DNA of 64,000 bases from Inia geoffrensis (Eukaryota > Chordata > Mammalia > Artiodactyla > Iniidae), in contig CM070909.1 of NCBI GenBank assembly GCA_036417435.1, positions 5,798,597-5,862,596 on the forward strand, in the 5' to 3' direction. This document shows, piece after piece, positions 12,830 to 25,080 of this stretch. Made by a program: the position numbers and the translations under genes. Position 1 is the stretch's first letter, and each line of letters begins with the position of its first letter. The notes beneath the pieces are model-generated. The model saw only the letters and a list, made by a program, of their open reading frames with translations, was not told the DNA's origin and ran no database searches.

Positions 12830-13858
12830 TTCAAGACTTAAAATAAAGCTGCCCAAATTAAGAGAATTTGATGTTGGCATAAGGAGAGACATACAGATTG
12901 ATTGAGCCAAACAGAGAGGCTAGAAATAGATTCAAATATCAGTTGATTTTTGGTAAATTGATTTGTGGTAAAAGTACCAAGATAATTCAATGAGGGATAC
13001 TAATTTTTTTAACAGATGGTGCTGAAACAATTGAATATCCATATGCAAAAAATGAACTTCAATTCATAACTTGCACCATACATAAAAATTAATACAAAAT
13101 AGATCATAGACCTAAAATAACAGATAAAAGTATAAAACTTCTCAAAGAAAACATAGGAGAAAATCTGTGAGAGGACACAGAGATTTCCTAGATATGACAC
13201 AAAAAGCACAAACCATAAAAGAAAGAAGTTGATGAATTAGACTTCATCAAAATAAAATTTTCTCTTTGAAAGATACTGTTAAGAAAAACGAATAATTCTT
13301 TCAACTCATAATTAAAAGATGAACAACTTTATAGGAAAATGCACAAAAGATTTGAACAGATACTTCACCAAAGAAAATATACTAGTGATATCACCAGTCA
13401 TGTAGAGGCAGTTATTACAAAAAAATTAAAGATTCATGTTTAAAAAAAAACAAACCCAGCAACCCTAAATATCCATGATAAACAAATTGTAGTATATACA
13501 TACGATGGAATACTGTTCAGCAATGAAAAGGAACAAGCTTACTCATGTATGTACCAACGTGGATGAATTTCAAAAAAGCCTTATATTAAGTGAAGGATAC
13601 AAAAGTCCACACAGTGTATGATTCCATTTGTATGAGACTCTAGAAAAGGCAAAACAATAGTGACAGAAAGCAGATCAGTTTCAGTGATGCGGGAGGGGAG
13701 AGATTAAAATGAAAAGGGAACGAGGGGTCATCGGGGTGATGGAAATGTTCCATAGCTTGAGAAGTAGCTACACAACTATAGACATTTGACAAAAATCATC
13801 AAACTACATGCTTAAAATGGGAGAATTTTAGTGTGTAATTGCACCTTAATACGGCTGA
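12830..13858 (+). mobile_element. Old L1 (L1M-type) 3' fragment: end of ORF2 plus 3' UTR
   Basis: The plus strand carries landmarks of the L1 ORF2 C-terminal region in order: TTTGATGTTGGCATAAGGAG, GGTGCTGAAACAATTGAATATCCATATGCAAAAA, TTAGACTTCATCAAAAT, CACAAAAGATTTGAACAGATACTTCACCAAAGAA, then a 3' UTR with GGTGATGGAAATGTTCCATAGCTTGA and ACATGCTTAAAATGGG. Many stops and indels make it a dead copy. It belongs to an old mammalian L1 class. Not coding now. Confidence 0.85.
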
Positions 13859-14072
13859 TTTTTTTTTTTTTTTTTTTTTTGCGGTACGCGGGCCTCTCAC
13901 TGTTGTGGCCTCTCCCGTTGCGGAGCACAGGCTCCGGACGCACAGGCTCAGTGGCCATGGCTCACGGGCCCAGCCGCTCCGCGGCATGTGGGATCTTCCC
14001 GGACCGGAGCCCGAAGCCGCGTCCCCTGCATCGGCAGGCGGACTCTCAACCACTGCGCCACCAGGGAAGCCC
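13859..14072 (-). mobile_element. CHR-type tRNA-Glu SINE (~200-bp form)
   Basis: Poly-T (reverse poly-A), then GCGGTACGCGGGCCTCTCACTG… to …CACCAGGGAAGCCC, the full reverse strand of the common cetacean SINE. It is placed at the very end of the L1 fragment to its left. Spurious frames in it give peptides such as GLSLLWPLPLRSTGSG that recur across the window. Confidence 0.92.
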
Positions 14073-15379
14073 AAGATGGCTGCTTTTTGTAAGACCAAAA
14101 TATTTTCTCCCCCTTCTCACTTCTTGATACTTCATCAAGAGTCTTGAGAATAATTTCTAACTTCCCTCGTCCCATTGCCCCCATCACCTAATTATTAACC
14201 CCCCTCCAAGCAGCAGGAAAAAACACCCGCTTTTTTCTTTCCTTCCCTTCAACGGCTAGCTTGGATTTTCAGAGACCAGAGGGCTCGCAACTGAGCCCAA
14301 GGAGTCCAGGGGGCCAGAAAGCAGGACAATGAGAAAGTTGGGGGTGGGGTGGGAGAGCTGGGGAAATGCTGGCCCCGGGCCTGGGGCTGAGGGTTCCGGG
14401 AAGGGCAGTAGCGACAGTGCGGAGCTGGCGTTGGAGACCCAGTCCCCTCTCCACGCCGCTGGCCCTGGGGACGGTCAAGTCACTGTAGACAAGGCTCTTA
14501 TCCATGTCCTAGTTATCTCCCTGAGTTATGGGGATTTGGTAAGACTTTGAATGTGAAACTGTCTTGGGAGAAACCTAAGAAGCCCTGCACAGATGCACAA
14601 TCTTATAATGACTATTACTGATATCAGTCTGAGCCAACGAGGGGCTCCGCAGCCCCAGCTCTGCTGCCATCAGAGACCTACCGGGCGCCATCCCCCCTCC
14701 CTCCTCCCCGCCCCCCACTCCTCCTGCAGGCCCCGGGGCGCCGAGGAAGGGGTGGACTTCCTTTGCTCCTTGGTGCCATGGGCAACTGCACAGTCCTCCT
14801 CAGAAAGCTTGGGAAAGGTCTCAATAAGGCAAGTGATGATGGATGTCCCAGCAGCCAGGGGCAAAAAGCTACAGAAATGTCACCCTGGTCTGGTAGGCCC
14901 GCGGGCTCCAGCGTTGTGCCCCGAGCCTGACGAAGGCGGAAAGCTCGCGTGGGCCTCCCTCTCACCAGGCTTTGCTTCTCCCTCCTTCTCTGCTCAGTCT
15001 CCTTTGGGGGAGCTTTAAAGGTCATCTAGTCCACATCTCTGCCGCCAAGGAATAGGGGTTACAGAGTCTGGGAAAAGAGCTGCCTGCCTCTCCTTTTCAG
15101 AGAGGTTTCCCCTGAAAACACGCTGCTGGCTCTTTGAACGTTCTTACGAACAAGTCTGGTCTTGCGGAAACGCTGTGCTTCTCTCCTGTGCCCTGAGGAA
15201 CCTCAGGGCCCCCCCGGCTGCCCCAGGGCTCCCCCCTGAGGTCAGGAGGCAAGTGGAGAAGGCAGGGCATGGACCTTCCACTTCAACCAGGGCAGCTCTG
15301 ATTTAGTCTGATTATGTGTTAGAGATGCCCATCGGGTTTGATTTGGGGGCTGGAGGAATAAGTTTCCTTGTTTTAAAAA
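14073..15379. other. Unique IQSEC3 intron 1 sequence
   Basis: Non-repetitive sequence; no exon or RNA gene recognised. Minus-strand frames at 14.3-15.0 kb are unlike known proteins. Confidence 0.4.
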
Positions 15380-15707
15380 ACAACTGGGAGGGACTTCCCT
15401 GGTGGTGCAGTGGTTAAGAATCCGCCTGCCAATGCAGGGGACACGGGTTTGAGCCCTGGTCCGGGAAGATCCCACATGCCGTGGAGCAACTAAGCCCGCG
15501 AGCCACAACTACTGAGCCCGTGAGCCACAACTACTGAAGCCCGTGCGGCTAGAGCCCAGGCTTCGCAACAGCCACCGCGATGAGAAGCCCGCGCACCACA
15601 ACAAAGAGTAGCCCCCGCTCACGGCAACTAGAGAAAGCCCACGCGCGGCAATGAAGACCCAATGCAGCCAAAAATAAATAAATTTATTAAAAAAGCAACA
15701 ACTGGGA
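15380..15707 (+). mobile_element. CHR-1-type (~300-bp) tRNA-Glu SINE with 10-bp target-site duplication
   Basis: The body is 15390-15697: GGGACTTCCCTGGTGGTGCAGTGG… , internal near-repeats of GAGCCACAACTACTGA, and an A-rich AAAATAAATAAATTTATTAAA tail. It is flanked by ACAACTGGGA at 15380-15389 and 15698-15707. Confidence 0.9.
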
Positions 15708-15845
15708 AAGTATCCTTCTAAGCAAAAGCGCTCCTCTGCGATTATTAAGGCTGGTCCATCTCTCCGATCAATTGCAGTGGTCTTGAGAGGAGCTGCTGGC
15801 CGCCCTCCCAGCGGTGGCCCGCCCCGGCCCTCCTTTTCTCACTGC

Positions 15846-16022
15846 CTGGAGTAAGACTCCTTGCGTCATCCTGCCTAACTCCTTGGTACAGCCTTGCCTT
15901 GGTTTCCTCATCTATAAATGGGGTTAACAATAGAACTTCTCTAAAGCGTTTTGAGGGTGAAACGAGTTAAGACAGGCAAAGCACTTACAATAGACCTTGG
16001 CATACAGTAAGTGCTTAATAAG
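15846..16022 (+). repeat. MIR SINE fragment
   Basis: Reads CCTTGGTTTCCTCATCTATAAATGGGG, TTTTGAGGGTGAAACGAGTTAA, CAAAGCACTTA, and ends CAGTAAGTGCTTAATAAGTG: the standard MIR 3' half. Confidence 0.75.
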
Positions 16023-16438
16023 TGTCAGCTGTTTTTTTCTTCCTTTTTTTTTTTTTTTTTGTGATACGCGGGCCTCTCACTGCTGTGGCCTCTCCCGTTG
16101 CGGAGCACAGGCTCCAGACGCGCAGGCTCAGGGGCCATGGCTCACGGGCCCAGCCGCTCCGCAGTATGTGGGATCTTCCCGGACCGGGGCACGAACCCGT
16201 GTCCCCTGCATTGGCAGGCGGACTCTCAACCACTGTGCCACCAGGGAAGCCCTTTTTTTCCTTTTTAAAAAATATTTATTTATTTTGGTTGTGCCGGGTC
16301 TTAGCTGCAGCATGCAGGATCCTTTTTAGTTGTGGCACGTGGACTCTTAGTTTCGGCACGCATGCGGGATCTAGTTCCCTGGCCAGGGATCGAACCCAGG
16401 CCCCGTGCATTGGGAGCGAAGTCCCCATGTCAGCTGTT
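16023..16438 (-). mobile_element. Compound: ~200-bp CHR SINE inserted into the tail of a CHR-1-type SINE
   Basis: TGTCAGCTGTT occurs exactly at 16023-16033 and 16428-16438 and brackets two reverse-strand SINEs. The outer, older one occupies about 16255-16427 (TTTATTTATTTTGG… to …GGGAGCGAAGTCC). The inner one (16044-16252) lies in its T-rich tail. The shared duplication belongs to the outer element; the inner one came later. Confidence 0.8.
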
Positions 16439-17945
16439 ATTAATGTCCCCCTTCTGCCACCCTTGCCTCTCTCCCTTCCATCTCAGGAGAGGGGTGCTCC
16501 CTCCTCTCCAAGCCCCATCATCAGGCCCTCTCCTCCCCCGCTGGCCTTCAATGCTGTCATTGGCACAGGTTTTTGCTCATCAAATCTCTCGTCCTAGAGA
16601 CACTATTTTTCCCTACAACTGCCTCCCCGCTATCTTCTACTGCCTCCCAGGAAGAGCTGTCTGCTTGCAGGTGCTTCCTTTCACCTTGATCTCCTGCCAA
16701 CCAGCTGGGACGCGCCTCCTCCCCGGAGCCCTAGCAGAGCTTTCCCCAGGGAGCCCCCCAGGGAGTCCCCCAGCGATCCGGTTGCCAATCCAGCGGGACC
16801 TTCTCAGTTCCTCATTGACGCAACTTTTCCCAGCCCAACCTTCCTTCTTGAAACACCCCAGCCCCTGGCTTCCAGGGAAGTGGTCTGCCTGGTGGTTTTC
16901 GTGGTGATTGAAGGAACCCTGCGGGGAGGAATCCATGGAGAGGAACGGGGCCAGCGCCAATAGCAGCCGGCCAGGCAGTGCTCGTGAGCACCCTGAAAGT
17001 GAGATTTCCGGGGCAGTCAGGCCCAGCCAACCACCGCCACGCACAGGAGAGCCGCCCCGGCAAGAGATTTCTGCGCAGACAGATGCTGTTGCTGCTTTCG
17101 TACCCAGGGTGGTTTTCAGGCACCAGATCTTGGGCTGGTTCATAACAGCTCTCACCTGTGGACTGTGGGCATCTCCCTCCCCACTAGACTGTAAGCCGCT
17201 TCAGGGAGAGACCAGTCTCTGATTTCAGTGGAATGACTGCAGCTTTTCCACACCCAGTACCCCTGCCAGGTGGACACTCTCACGGCCCTTACTCACACGG
17301 CACAGGCGAGGGGCCTCTGCGGAGAGAGAGGAAGTGGCTTGGACTCACTTCTGTGCGGGTTTTGCAAATTTTCCACCCAATTCAAACTGCAAACAGCAGC
17401 CCCATCTCCTTCTCACGTTTCCTGAAGAGGGCATCAAGGCATCCCATCCCCAACAGGAAAACCGTCTCCTCCTCACTCAGAGTCGCCCGTGGAGCCCAGA
17501 AGACAGCGGACACTCCACAACGGCCTGCCTGTCTGTCTACGTATCATGTCCACACTGCCTGCCAGGAACCCATGGCCACACACACACAACACGACGGACT
17601 GGAGAGGCAGAGATGCTGCCCCCCATTTCACAGGTAAGACAGAGGCCTGGGCCCAGCCCCAGGGTATACTGCTGCCACAGCAGAGGCTGGGGCATGCGGT
17701 GGACCGAAACAGGAAGCCTGAGTGCCTTTGGAGTTAGCTAAACGAGAAAATGTTCAGCTCACGGCCCACTATCCTAGTAACTAGAGGTCGCTCCATTCTT
17801 GAACGAGATGCTCTATTTCCCAATCAAACGGCAAACTCCACATCTTGGGTATCTGCATCCCCATCCCATGCACCGGGCTGGCCACTGATTACCTGTTCAA
17901 TGTTTGCTGGGCTGAGGGCAGAGTGTGCCTGGGTCTAGTGCAGTC
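16439..17945. other. Unique IQSEC3 intron 1 sequence
   Basis: No recognised exon or repeat. A 191-codon plus frame and a 172-codon minus frame overlap near 16.3-17.1 kb; their composition and mutual overlap argue against coding. Confidence 0.4.
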
Positions 17946-19325
17946 TTTTTTTTTTTTTTTCAATTATGCAACACAACGTTATCAACTATGCCTTACATCA
18001 ACTCCTCAGACCTTATTCATCTCACAGCTGAAAGTTTGTACCCTTTCACCAGCCTCTCACTATTTCTCCCATCCCATCCTCAGTCCCTGGCAACCACTTT
18101 TCTACATTCTGTTTCTATGAGTTTGACTTTTTTTCTTTTTAAGAGTCACATACAAGTAATACCATGCAGTATCTGTCTTTCTCTGTCTGGCTTATTTCGT
18201 TAGCATAATGCCCTCGAGTCTGTCCATGTTGTCACAAAAGGCAGAGGGTTTCCTTCTCTCTCGTGGCTGAATAATATTCCACCGTGTGGAATATATATAT
18301 CTCACATCTTCTTTATCCATTCACCCACTGATGGACATTTAGGTTGTTTCCCCAACTTGGCTACTGTAAATAGTGCTGCAATGAACATGGGAGGGCAGAT
18401 ATCTCTTCCAGATCCTGCTTTCGCTTCCTTTGGATAAATACTCCAAAGTGGAATTACTCAATCATATGGTAGCTGTATCTTTAATTTTCTGAGGAACCTC
18501 CGTACTGTTCTCCACAGTGGCTGTACCAGTTTACCTTCCCGCCAACAGTGCAGGAGGGTGCCCTTTCTTTTCTCCACACCCTCACCAGCACTTATTTCTT
18601 GTCCTTTTGATAAAGACCATTTTAACAGGTGTGAGGTGGCATCTCATTGTGGTTTTGATTTTCATTTCCCTGATGATCAGTGATGTTGAGCATCTTCTCA
18701 TGTGTCTATTGGTCAGTCTGTTTGTCTTCTTTGGAAAAATGTCAATTCAGGTCTTCTGCCCCTTTTTTTTTTTTCTTTTGGTGCGTCGGGTCTTAGTTGT
18801 GGCACCCTGGATCTTCGTTGAGGCACGCGGGATCATTTTATCGTTGTGGCGCGTGGGCTCTTCGTCGCGATGTGCGGGCTTCTCTCTAGTTGTGGCGCAC
18901 GGGTTCCAGAGTACGTGGGCTCTGTAGTTTGCGGCACACAGCCTCTCTAGCTGAGGCATGCGGGCTCAGTAGTTGTGTCAGGCGGGCTTAGTTGCCCCGC
19001 AGCATGTGGGATCTTAGTTCCCCGACCAGGGGTCAAACCCGCATCCCCTGCATTGAAAGGCGAATTCTTTACCACTGGACCACCAGGGAAGTCCCTTCTG
19101 CCCATTTTTTTAATCAGATTGTTTATTTTTTGCTATTGGGTTATATGAGTTCTTTACATATTTTGAATATTAACCTCTTATCAGTATATGATTTGCAAAT
19201 CTTTTCTCCCATTCGGAATGTTGCCTTTTCACTTTGTTGATGGTTTCCATGCTGTGCAGCAGCTTTTCAGTTCGATAGCCTCCCACTTGTTGCTTTTTGC
19301 TTTTGTGGCCAGTGTGTTCCTCATC
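17946..19325 (-). mobile_element. Old L1 (L1M-type) 3' part, reverse orientation, interrupted by a SINE
   Basis: Starts with poly-T and reads, reverse strand, through the L1 3' UTR and ORF2 end. Landmarks include GCTGAATAATATTCCA, TTCACCCACTGATGGACATTTAGGTTG, GTGAGGTGGCATCTCATTGTGGTTTTGATTT, TTTTTGCTATTGGGTTATATGAG and CTTTTCACTTTGTTGATGGTTTCC. The sequence is the reverse complement of a 3'-terminal L1. The reading is broken by a SINE at 18762-19094. Confidence 0.85.
18753..19103 (-). mobile_element. CHR-1-type SINE nested in L1, 9-bp target-site duplication
   Basis: CTTCTGCCC at 18753-18761 and 19095-19103 brackets a ~330-bp reverse-strand SINE (GTTGTGGCGCGTGGGCTCTT… to …CACCAGGGAAGTCC). 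The L1 text continues in register on both sides, so the order L1 first, SINE second is certain. Confidence 0.85.
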
Positions 19326-19834
19326 ACACTTGGCACCAGGCTGGACACACGAGGCTGCCGTCTCTTCCCTTCAGTCCACCACCTCACCGTTTATACAGCA
19401 TCTCCTCACACATCTTTTAATCTTTGCACACGGGTCAGATCTAGTTATTCCCGGTTGTAGGTGTGACCTTTTCCCAAGGTCGCACAGCTGGTTAGGGGTG
19501 GACACTAAGCCAAGTTCCTCTCATCCTAGGAGTGCGCCCCACGGAGCAGCCAGGAAGCCACGGATGCTCTGGGGCGGAGTCCACCAAGGCCCCTTCTCCA
19601 ACCGCAGGGGTAGCTCGCTTCCCGAAGAGCCCGCAAGCTGTAGGTTTGGGAACAGCGGCATTCGATCCCTGCCTCCCCACTGGTGTGGCTGTGGACACCC
19701 CAAACCTATGCACGCACAATCCTGTACACACATGTGATGGAGGCACATGCACTCACTCTTTGCTGTGTAGACACACACACGCACATATACATATTTTCAC
19801 GTGCAACCCTGCAGGTGCAGATGCGCACGTGCAC
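19326..19834. repeat. Short ancient repeat fragment and unique intron
   Basis: About 19385-19510 contains CCAAGGTCGCACAGCTGGTTAGGGGTGGA, an ancient repeat signature. The remainder is unassigned. Confidence 0.35.
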
Positions 19835-19835
19835 A

Positions 19836-19875
<40 letters not shown>
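19835..19875 (+). repeat. (CA)n microsatellite
   Basis: About 20 CA units with no interruption. Confidence 0.95.
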
Positions 19876-19878
<3 letters not shown>

Positions 19879-20239
19879 GACTGAGACCAGGGATGTTTCA
19901 TCCCTTACATGAACCCTTCTTGAACCCTCCTGACCACATGGGCCATGGAGGTATATGATGTCCTATGGGGACTTGCAAATCATCCATCCATGGCTACACA
20001 TGGGTGACACTCTGCCTGTCCTCTAGCCCAGTCCTCACGGCAAGACAGAGATGAGTGGGCCAAAGGCTAAGCTCAGCAGCATGAACAACTGTCGCGTGGG
20101 TGTGTCATGTGGAGCCACCAGCCTCTGTGTCCCTGAACACTGAGCCAAGTTCCCAATCAGGCCTTCACTTGGGAGGCACGTCCCCAACACAGGGGACTCC
20201 CCTAGGGTGGGGATAGCTACGTCAGGGTGTACGAGGCTA

Positions 20240-20460
20240 AAGCTTGTGTGTGAATCTTGAAGACACCACCATAGCTGTGTGACCTCAGTGGGTCACCTTC
20301 ACCTTTCTGGGCCTCACTCATCACATCTGTGAAATGGGGATAATAATACCTTCCCATTAGGATAGCATGGAGAAAATGAGATTAGAAGACATACATAAAT
20401 GCCTAGCGCACGGCAGAAATTAGTACGTGGATGTTGAAAGAAAGACTGAATAAATGAGTG
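20240..20460 (+). repeat. MIR SINE
   Basis: TAGCTGTGTGACCTCAGTGGGTCACCTTCACCTTTCTGGGCCTCA, then TGTGAAATGGGGATAATAATACC and GCCTAGCGCACGGCA: a clear MIR in plus orientation. Confidence 0.8.
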
Positions 20461-20499
20461 AAAATCAAATGGTTACGGGTTGCACTGCGGGGCTCTCTC

Positions 20500-21025
20500 T
20501 GCAAGCTGCTCTCCCTTTTCTGCCCCTTGAGCCCGATGACTTTCCTGCAGGGGTGGATCACATTGCTCCCTGCTCAAAACCGCCACCCAAACAACTTCCA
20601 TCCCACAAACCCCTCTGGAGGACCCCTCCAACCCTCTCTCTCTCTCTCTCTTTCTCTTTCTCTACCTTTCCCTCCTGTTCTTTGAACATGTGTTTCTTCC
20701 AGCCCCAGGGCATTTGCACAGAATGTTTTTCCCTCAGGTCTTCCCATGACTCTGTCCTTCACTTTATTTCTCTGCTCAGATGTCACCACCTAAGTGAGGT
20801 CTTGCCTATCAAGCTCCTCCTCCCAGTCACCCCCTTATTCTTCCTTAGAGTCCTTATGAGTGTATATATCCCTGAGTCACTTTTCTGGTTTAACGTCTGT
20901 CTTCTCTCGAAGGTGAGCTCCATCCATGATGGCCGAGTCTTGGACTTGTTCTCTGTGAATCCCCAGCACCTACAGCAGAGCCTGACATGCAGTAGGTGCT
21001 CAATAACTACTTGTTAAATGGATGT
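20500..21025 (+). mobile_element. L2 LINE 3' end
   Basis: Reads CAGGGCATTTGCACAGAATG, CTCAGATGTCACCACCTAAGTGAGGTCTTGCC, GTGAGCTCCATCCATGATGG, and ends GCAGTAGGTGCTCAATAACTACTTGTTAAATGG, the diagnostic L2 3' terminus. It contains an internal (CT)n run near 20636-20665. Confidence 0.85.
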
Positions 21026-21487
21026 ACAGATAGGAGCCTAAATAAAATGTCCATCCCTAAATAACAGTAATACGCTCAGCTTCCCTCTCTCCACATTCCT
21101 TTCTCCCATACAGTTCAGCTCATCAGCTCATTTCATTTTTTTCCCAGCCCCCAGCTAGCCAATTCAGGGTGATCTATTCGGATGGCTCTTGAGTGGGGAG
21201 CTGCATCGGAATCCCGAGAGCTTCCTTTAGAGTAGACTTGGCTGCCCTCCTTCCCCTAACCTCCTCCCGAATGACAGTCTCCAGAGCGGAGGCCATTTGG
21301 ATGCGTGTTCCTGCAGTCGTTCCTGCGACGATGCGACGATCGTCTGCAAGAGGAGAGAGGCTGAGAGCCATGACCCCAGAATCACACCCCTGGGTTTGAA
21401 TCTGGACGCTACCTCACGGTGGTTGCTTGAACGAGGTGGGGGGAGGCGGCAGTTCCTGACCCTCTTGTGCCTCACCCCCCAACTGAA

Positions 21488-21928
21488 GAAGCTATTGAGA
21501 CAGAGCGTCACACAGAGTGAAGTAAGTCAGAGAAAAACAAATATCGTATATTAATGCATGTATGTGGAATCTAGAAAAATTGGTACAGACGATCTTATTT
21601 ACAAAGCAGAAATAGAGACACAGACATAGAGAACAAACACATGGATACCAAGGGGGAAAGGGGCAGGGTGGGATGAACTGGGAGACTGGGATTGACATAT
21701 ATCTATTCATACTATGTATAAAACAGATAACTAATGAGAACCTACTGTAGAGCAAAGGGAACTCCACTCAGTGCTCTGTGGTGACCTAAACAAGAGGGAA
21801 ATCCAAAAAAGAGGGGATCTATGTATACGTAGAGCTGATTCACTTTGCTGTACAGCAGAAACTAACACAACATTGTAAAGCAGCTATACTCCAATAAACA
21901 TTTTTATAAAAAAGAAGTTATTGAGACA
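21488..21928 (+). mobile_element. Young cetartiodactyl-type L1 3' end with 15-bp target-site duplication
   Basis: 5'-truncated L1 3' UTR: GTGAAGTAAGTCAGAGAAAAAC…, GATTGACATATATCTATTCATAC, GTACAGCAGAAACTAACACAACATTG… and a terminal CTCCAATAAA signal. It is flanked by GAAGCTATTGAGACA (21488-21502) and GAAGTTATTGAGACA (21914-21928), one mismatch in 15. Not coding. Confidence 0.88.
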
Positions 21929-22279
21929 TATATTGAGATAAAGTTTGTCAGGCACTTTTCACAATGCCCAGCCCACAGTGAGTGCAAGATAAAAAATTAG
22001 CTTTCATTAAATTAGTATTACTCTCCTCCAGGCAGTGAGGCCGTGTTCCTTAGTCTCCCTGCAGCCTCCAGTGTAGGGCCTTTCCTGTGCACGGCCAGTC
22101 CCCGCAGTTGGCTGAGACAAACATGCCACCGTTGCTCCCATCTTCAAGAACAGTCTTCTGTCTTGAACCCCCTTCCCCCTCCAGGAACCACCCCATTTCT
22201 TTACGCTTCTTTCTAGCAAAATTCACGGAAGAGTTTTCTATACTCACTTTCTGCAGCCCCTCCCATTCTGTCACCTTCC

Positions 22280-22595
22280 AAACTTCCTTTTACAGAAATT
22301 TCAAACATACATTTTTGCCAGTCTTGTACCCCCATCTTGTTTGCTGGAGTATTTTAAGTGTGCCCCAGAAATAATACCATTTCACCCAGAATGTATCTAA
22401 ACAGGTAAGAACTTTGAAAAGATATCACAGTATCATTATCATAGCTAACTAAAGTAACAATACTTCCAGTATCTGTGTTCAAATTTCCCCGATGGCCTTA
22501 AACATGTCTTTTTACAGTTGCTTCATTTGAATTAGGACCTAGTCAAGGTTCACACTTTACCCGAGGTTGATTTGTCTAAATCTCTTTTCCCTTCT
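22280..22595 (+). repeat. Old L1 3' UTR-like fragment
   Basis: Contains ATATCACAGTATCATTATCATAGC…, GTTCAAATTTCCCCGATGG and GACCTAGTCAAGGTTCACA, phrases of an old L1 3' UTR. Family is approximate. Confidence 0.5.
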
Positions 22596-24095
22596 CTCTT
22601 AAACCCACACCAATCGAGCTTCCACCCTACCCCTTGCTCTACCCAAGCTGTGCTTTTCAGGGTCACCGATGACCTCCGTGCTGCACAATGGACTCTCCTC
22701 CCTGCTCACCCTCTCCAGGAGGTGACTCTGCCGCACCGTCCTCACTGAGACCCCTCTTCGCTGGACACCACGTGGTTCTCCAGCTGCCTGCTGCTCCCTC
22801 TGGCCACTCTTTCTCAGCTCCCATCCCCACCTCTTGACACCGCCGTGCTCCAAGGCTCCGTACCGGCCCTCTGTGGTCTTCTCTTCTCACTCATTAGTGG
22901 TGTCATCCAGCCTTGAGGCTTTAAAAGCCCTCCCAAATTTTTATCTCCAGTCCATCCAAAGACCTGCCAGCCCTCTCCAGTGCACGTCTCACAGGCATCC
23001 CCAACTTAGCGTGGCTAAAACTCTACGTCTTCAGATGTCCCCGTCTCATCCTTCCAGTAACTTCAGTCCAAACTCTTGGACTCATCCCCAACTCCTCTTC
23101 CTCTCATACCCACATTAATCCCGCAGGAAGTCCTGCTGGTTTGACTGCTTATCCCCACTTGCTGCCACGGCCTCTCGTCCAAGCTACTTCCGTCTTGTAC
23201 CTGGACTTCGCAACCACTTCCTACCTTATCTCCCTGCTGCCGGCTGGCTTTCTTCTTCCTCAAGTCTATTCTCAACCCAAGCTCAACCCAGCAGCCGAGG
23301 TCCCTTTGAAGCATTCTCTGCTTAAAACCGTCCACTGGCTTCCAGTTTTTCTTAATGTGGAAGCCGTAAACTCTTCACAATAGGTTCCAAGGCCCTATCA
23401 GTGTTTCTCAACAAGAAGCGCTGGCATTTGGGGCAGGAAGATTCTTCCTTGTGGGAATGGTCCTGAGCACTAGAGGGTGTTTGCTGTAGCCTTTGCCCAC
23501 TAAATGCCAGCAGAGCAATGCTTTCCCCACCTTAACCCTGCCAGCCACTGCGACAGCTAAAACGTCCCCACGCGCTTCCAAACACTGCCCGGTGGATTTG
23601 GACATACCAGGTGAGAACCTCTTACAAGATCTGCTGCAGCCCTGCTCGCTCCCACCCTCCCTCCACCCCACCAAAGTCTCTGACTCACCTCAGACCACTC
23701 TCCCTGCGCTCCCTCTGCCCCTGTCTTACCTGAACAACTAGACAGGCTCCCTCACTCACCTCTGTGCTGCGCCGGCCTCGGCCAGGAAAGCCCCTCCCCC
23801 AGCTGGCACAGAACCCCTCCTCCAGGGCATTTCTCAGGTGCTCTCTTAGCTCTCCAGGAGCCTGCCCAGGGCACCCTGTCTGAAATTGGAAATCCCTTTA
23901 TTCCCAGGCCCCCTTGCTCTGTTTTATTTCTCCTCAGCGCACTTATCCCATCAGACGTACTCTATGTTTTCATTCTTAATCTTGTTTATTTTTTGTCTAT
24001 AAGCTTCCTAAAGAGATGTGGGGCTTTTTGCTCACTGCTGTACCCTGGTACCTGGCACATTAACTGTCACACCGCAGATAATCGATAAATATTTG
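22596..24095 (+). mobile_element. L2 LINE, long 3' portion, interrupted by a MER5-like element
   Basis: The plus-strand text follows the L2 ORF2 tail and 3' UTR: TCTCACAGGCATCCCCAACTTAGC, AAAACCGTCCACTGGCTTCCAG, GGTTCCAAGGCCCTATCA, then after the interruption CCCTGTCTTACCTGAAC…, CTGTACCCTGGTACCTGGCAC and TCGATAAATATTTGTTAAGTGAA. Frame-disrupted and inactive. At about 1.5 kb it is the longest L2 relic here. Confidence 0.8.
23400..23625 (+). mobile_element. MER5-like hAT-Charlie DNA transposon inside L2
   Basis: Begins GTGTTTCTCAACAAGAAGCGCTGGCATTTGGGGCAGGAAGATTCTTCCTTGTGGGAATGG-like text and continues GCCCACTAAATGCCAGCAGAGCAATG; this is the MER5-group order. The L2 sequence resumes downstream, so the DNA transposon inserted into L2. 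Confidence 0.65.
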
Positions 24096-24639
24096 TTAAG
24101 TGAAAGAAAGAATACAGATGCCATAAGCATATACTTACGGAGAGAAGAAAACAAGCACTTTTAAGCCACAGGAATGAAGAATTAATTTCATCGTTAGCAA
24201 GGACTGGAGTGTGCTCAGCCCGGGGTGGGAAGTAGGGGAAGAGGTGATGAGAAACTCTGTTTATTAGATCAGTTAAGGAAGACTTCCTGAAGGAGGTGGG
24301 GCTGTAGGACTCACTTTCAGCTCATATTGAACCAGATTATAATATCCGGGGAGCTCCCCCAGCCCTGAGGACTGCAGACAACTCTTCTAAGCTGGAAGAG
24401 TGGCGAAGCGCTTTCAGGTAGGGAAGCCTTCTCCCGTAATCTTATTTCTACCGCAATTTACCAATGTCTGTAGAAGGCTCCAGCAGCAGGTCCGCAGCTG
24501 GAGGGCCAAGTTCAAATGGAGCCCCTGGGTGATGTCTGCCTACCCATCCACCACCCACCCCACCCTCAGAAAAGCCCATCCCAAATGATTACACAGAGGC
24601 AGGCTACCCAGAGCTTGCCTTCTACACGCTCAGCAGACA

Positions 24640-25080
24640 AGGAGAAAGGACCTAGATTCACAGCCACACAATGGAATACTTTACAGCTATTGAAAGGAAT
24701 GAGACAGCTCTTTTTATACTGAATATGGAAGGATCACCAGGATAGATTATTATTGGGGGGGGGGGGGGGGAAACACAAGATGCAGAGTGGCATATAGTAT
24801 ACTACCATTTGTGTAAAAAGAAACATACACATATCTAAACAAGTATATATATATATATATGTATATTTGCTTGAATATACACAGACTATCCCTGGAAGGA
24901 TGCACAAGAAATTTCTAACAGTAGTTGCTGGGGACAGCGGATGGGGGTAGGGTTGTGGGTGAGTGGGTGGGAAACAAGGGCGGGGAGACACTTTTCACTG
25001 AAAACACTTGCATCTTTCAAGTTTTGGACTATGTCGAAGTATTACCTGTTTGAAAAGAGTAAATTAACTTTTAAAAAGAA
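24640..25080 (+). repeat. Old L1 3' end fragment with a G16 run and (TA)n
   Basis: ACACAATGGAATACTTTACAGCTATTGAAAGGAATGAG starts an L1 3' end; AACAGTAGTTGCTGGGGACAGCGGATGGG and CAAGTTTTGGACTATG close it. A run of 16 G lies at 24755-24770 and a (TA)n at 24845-24861. Confidence 0.6.
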
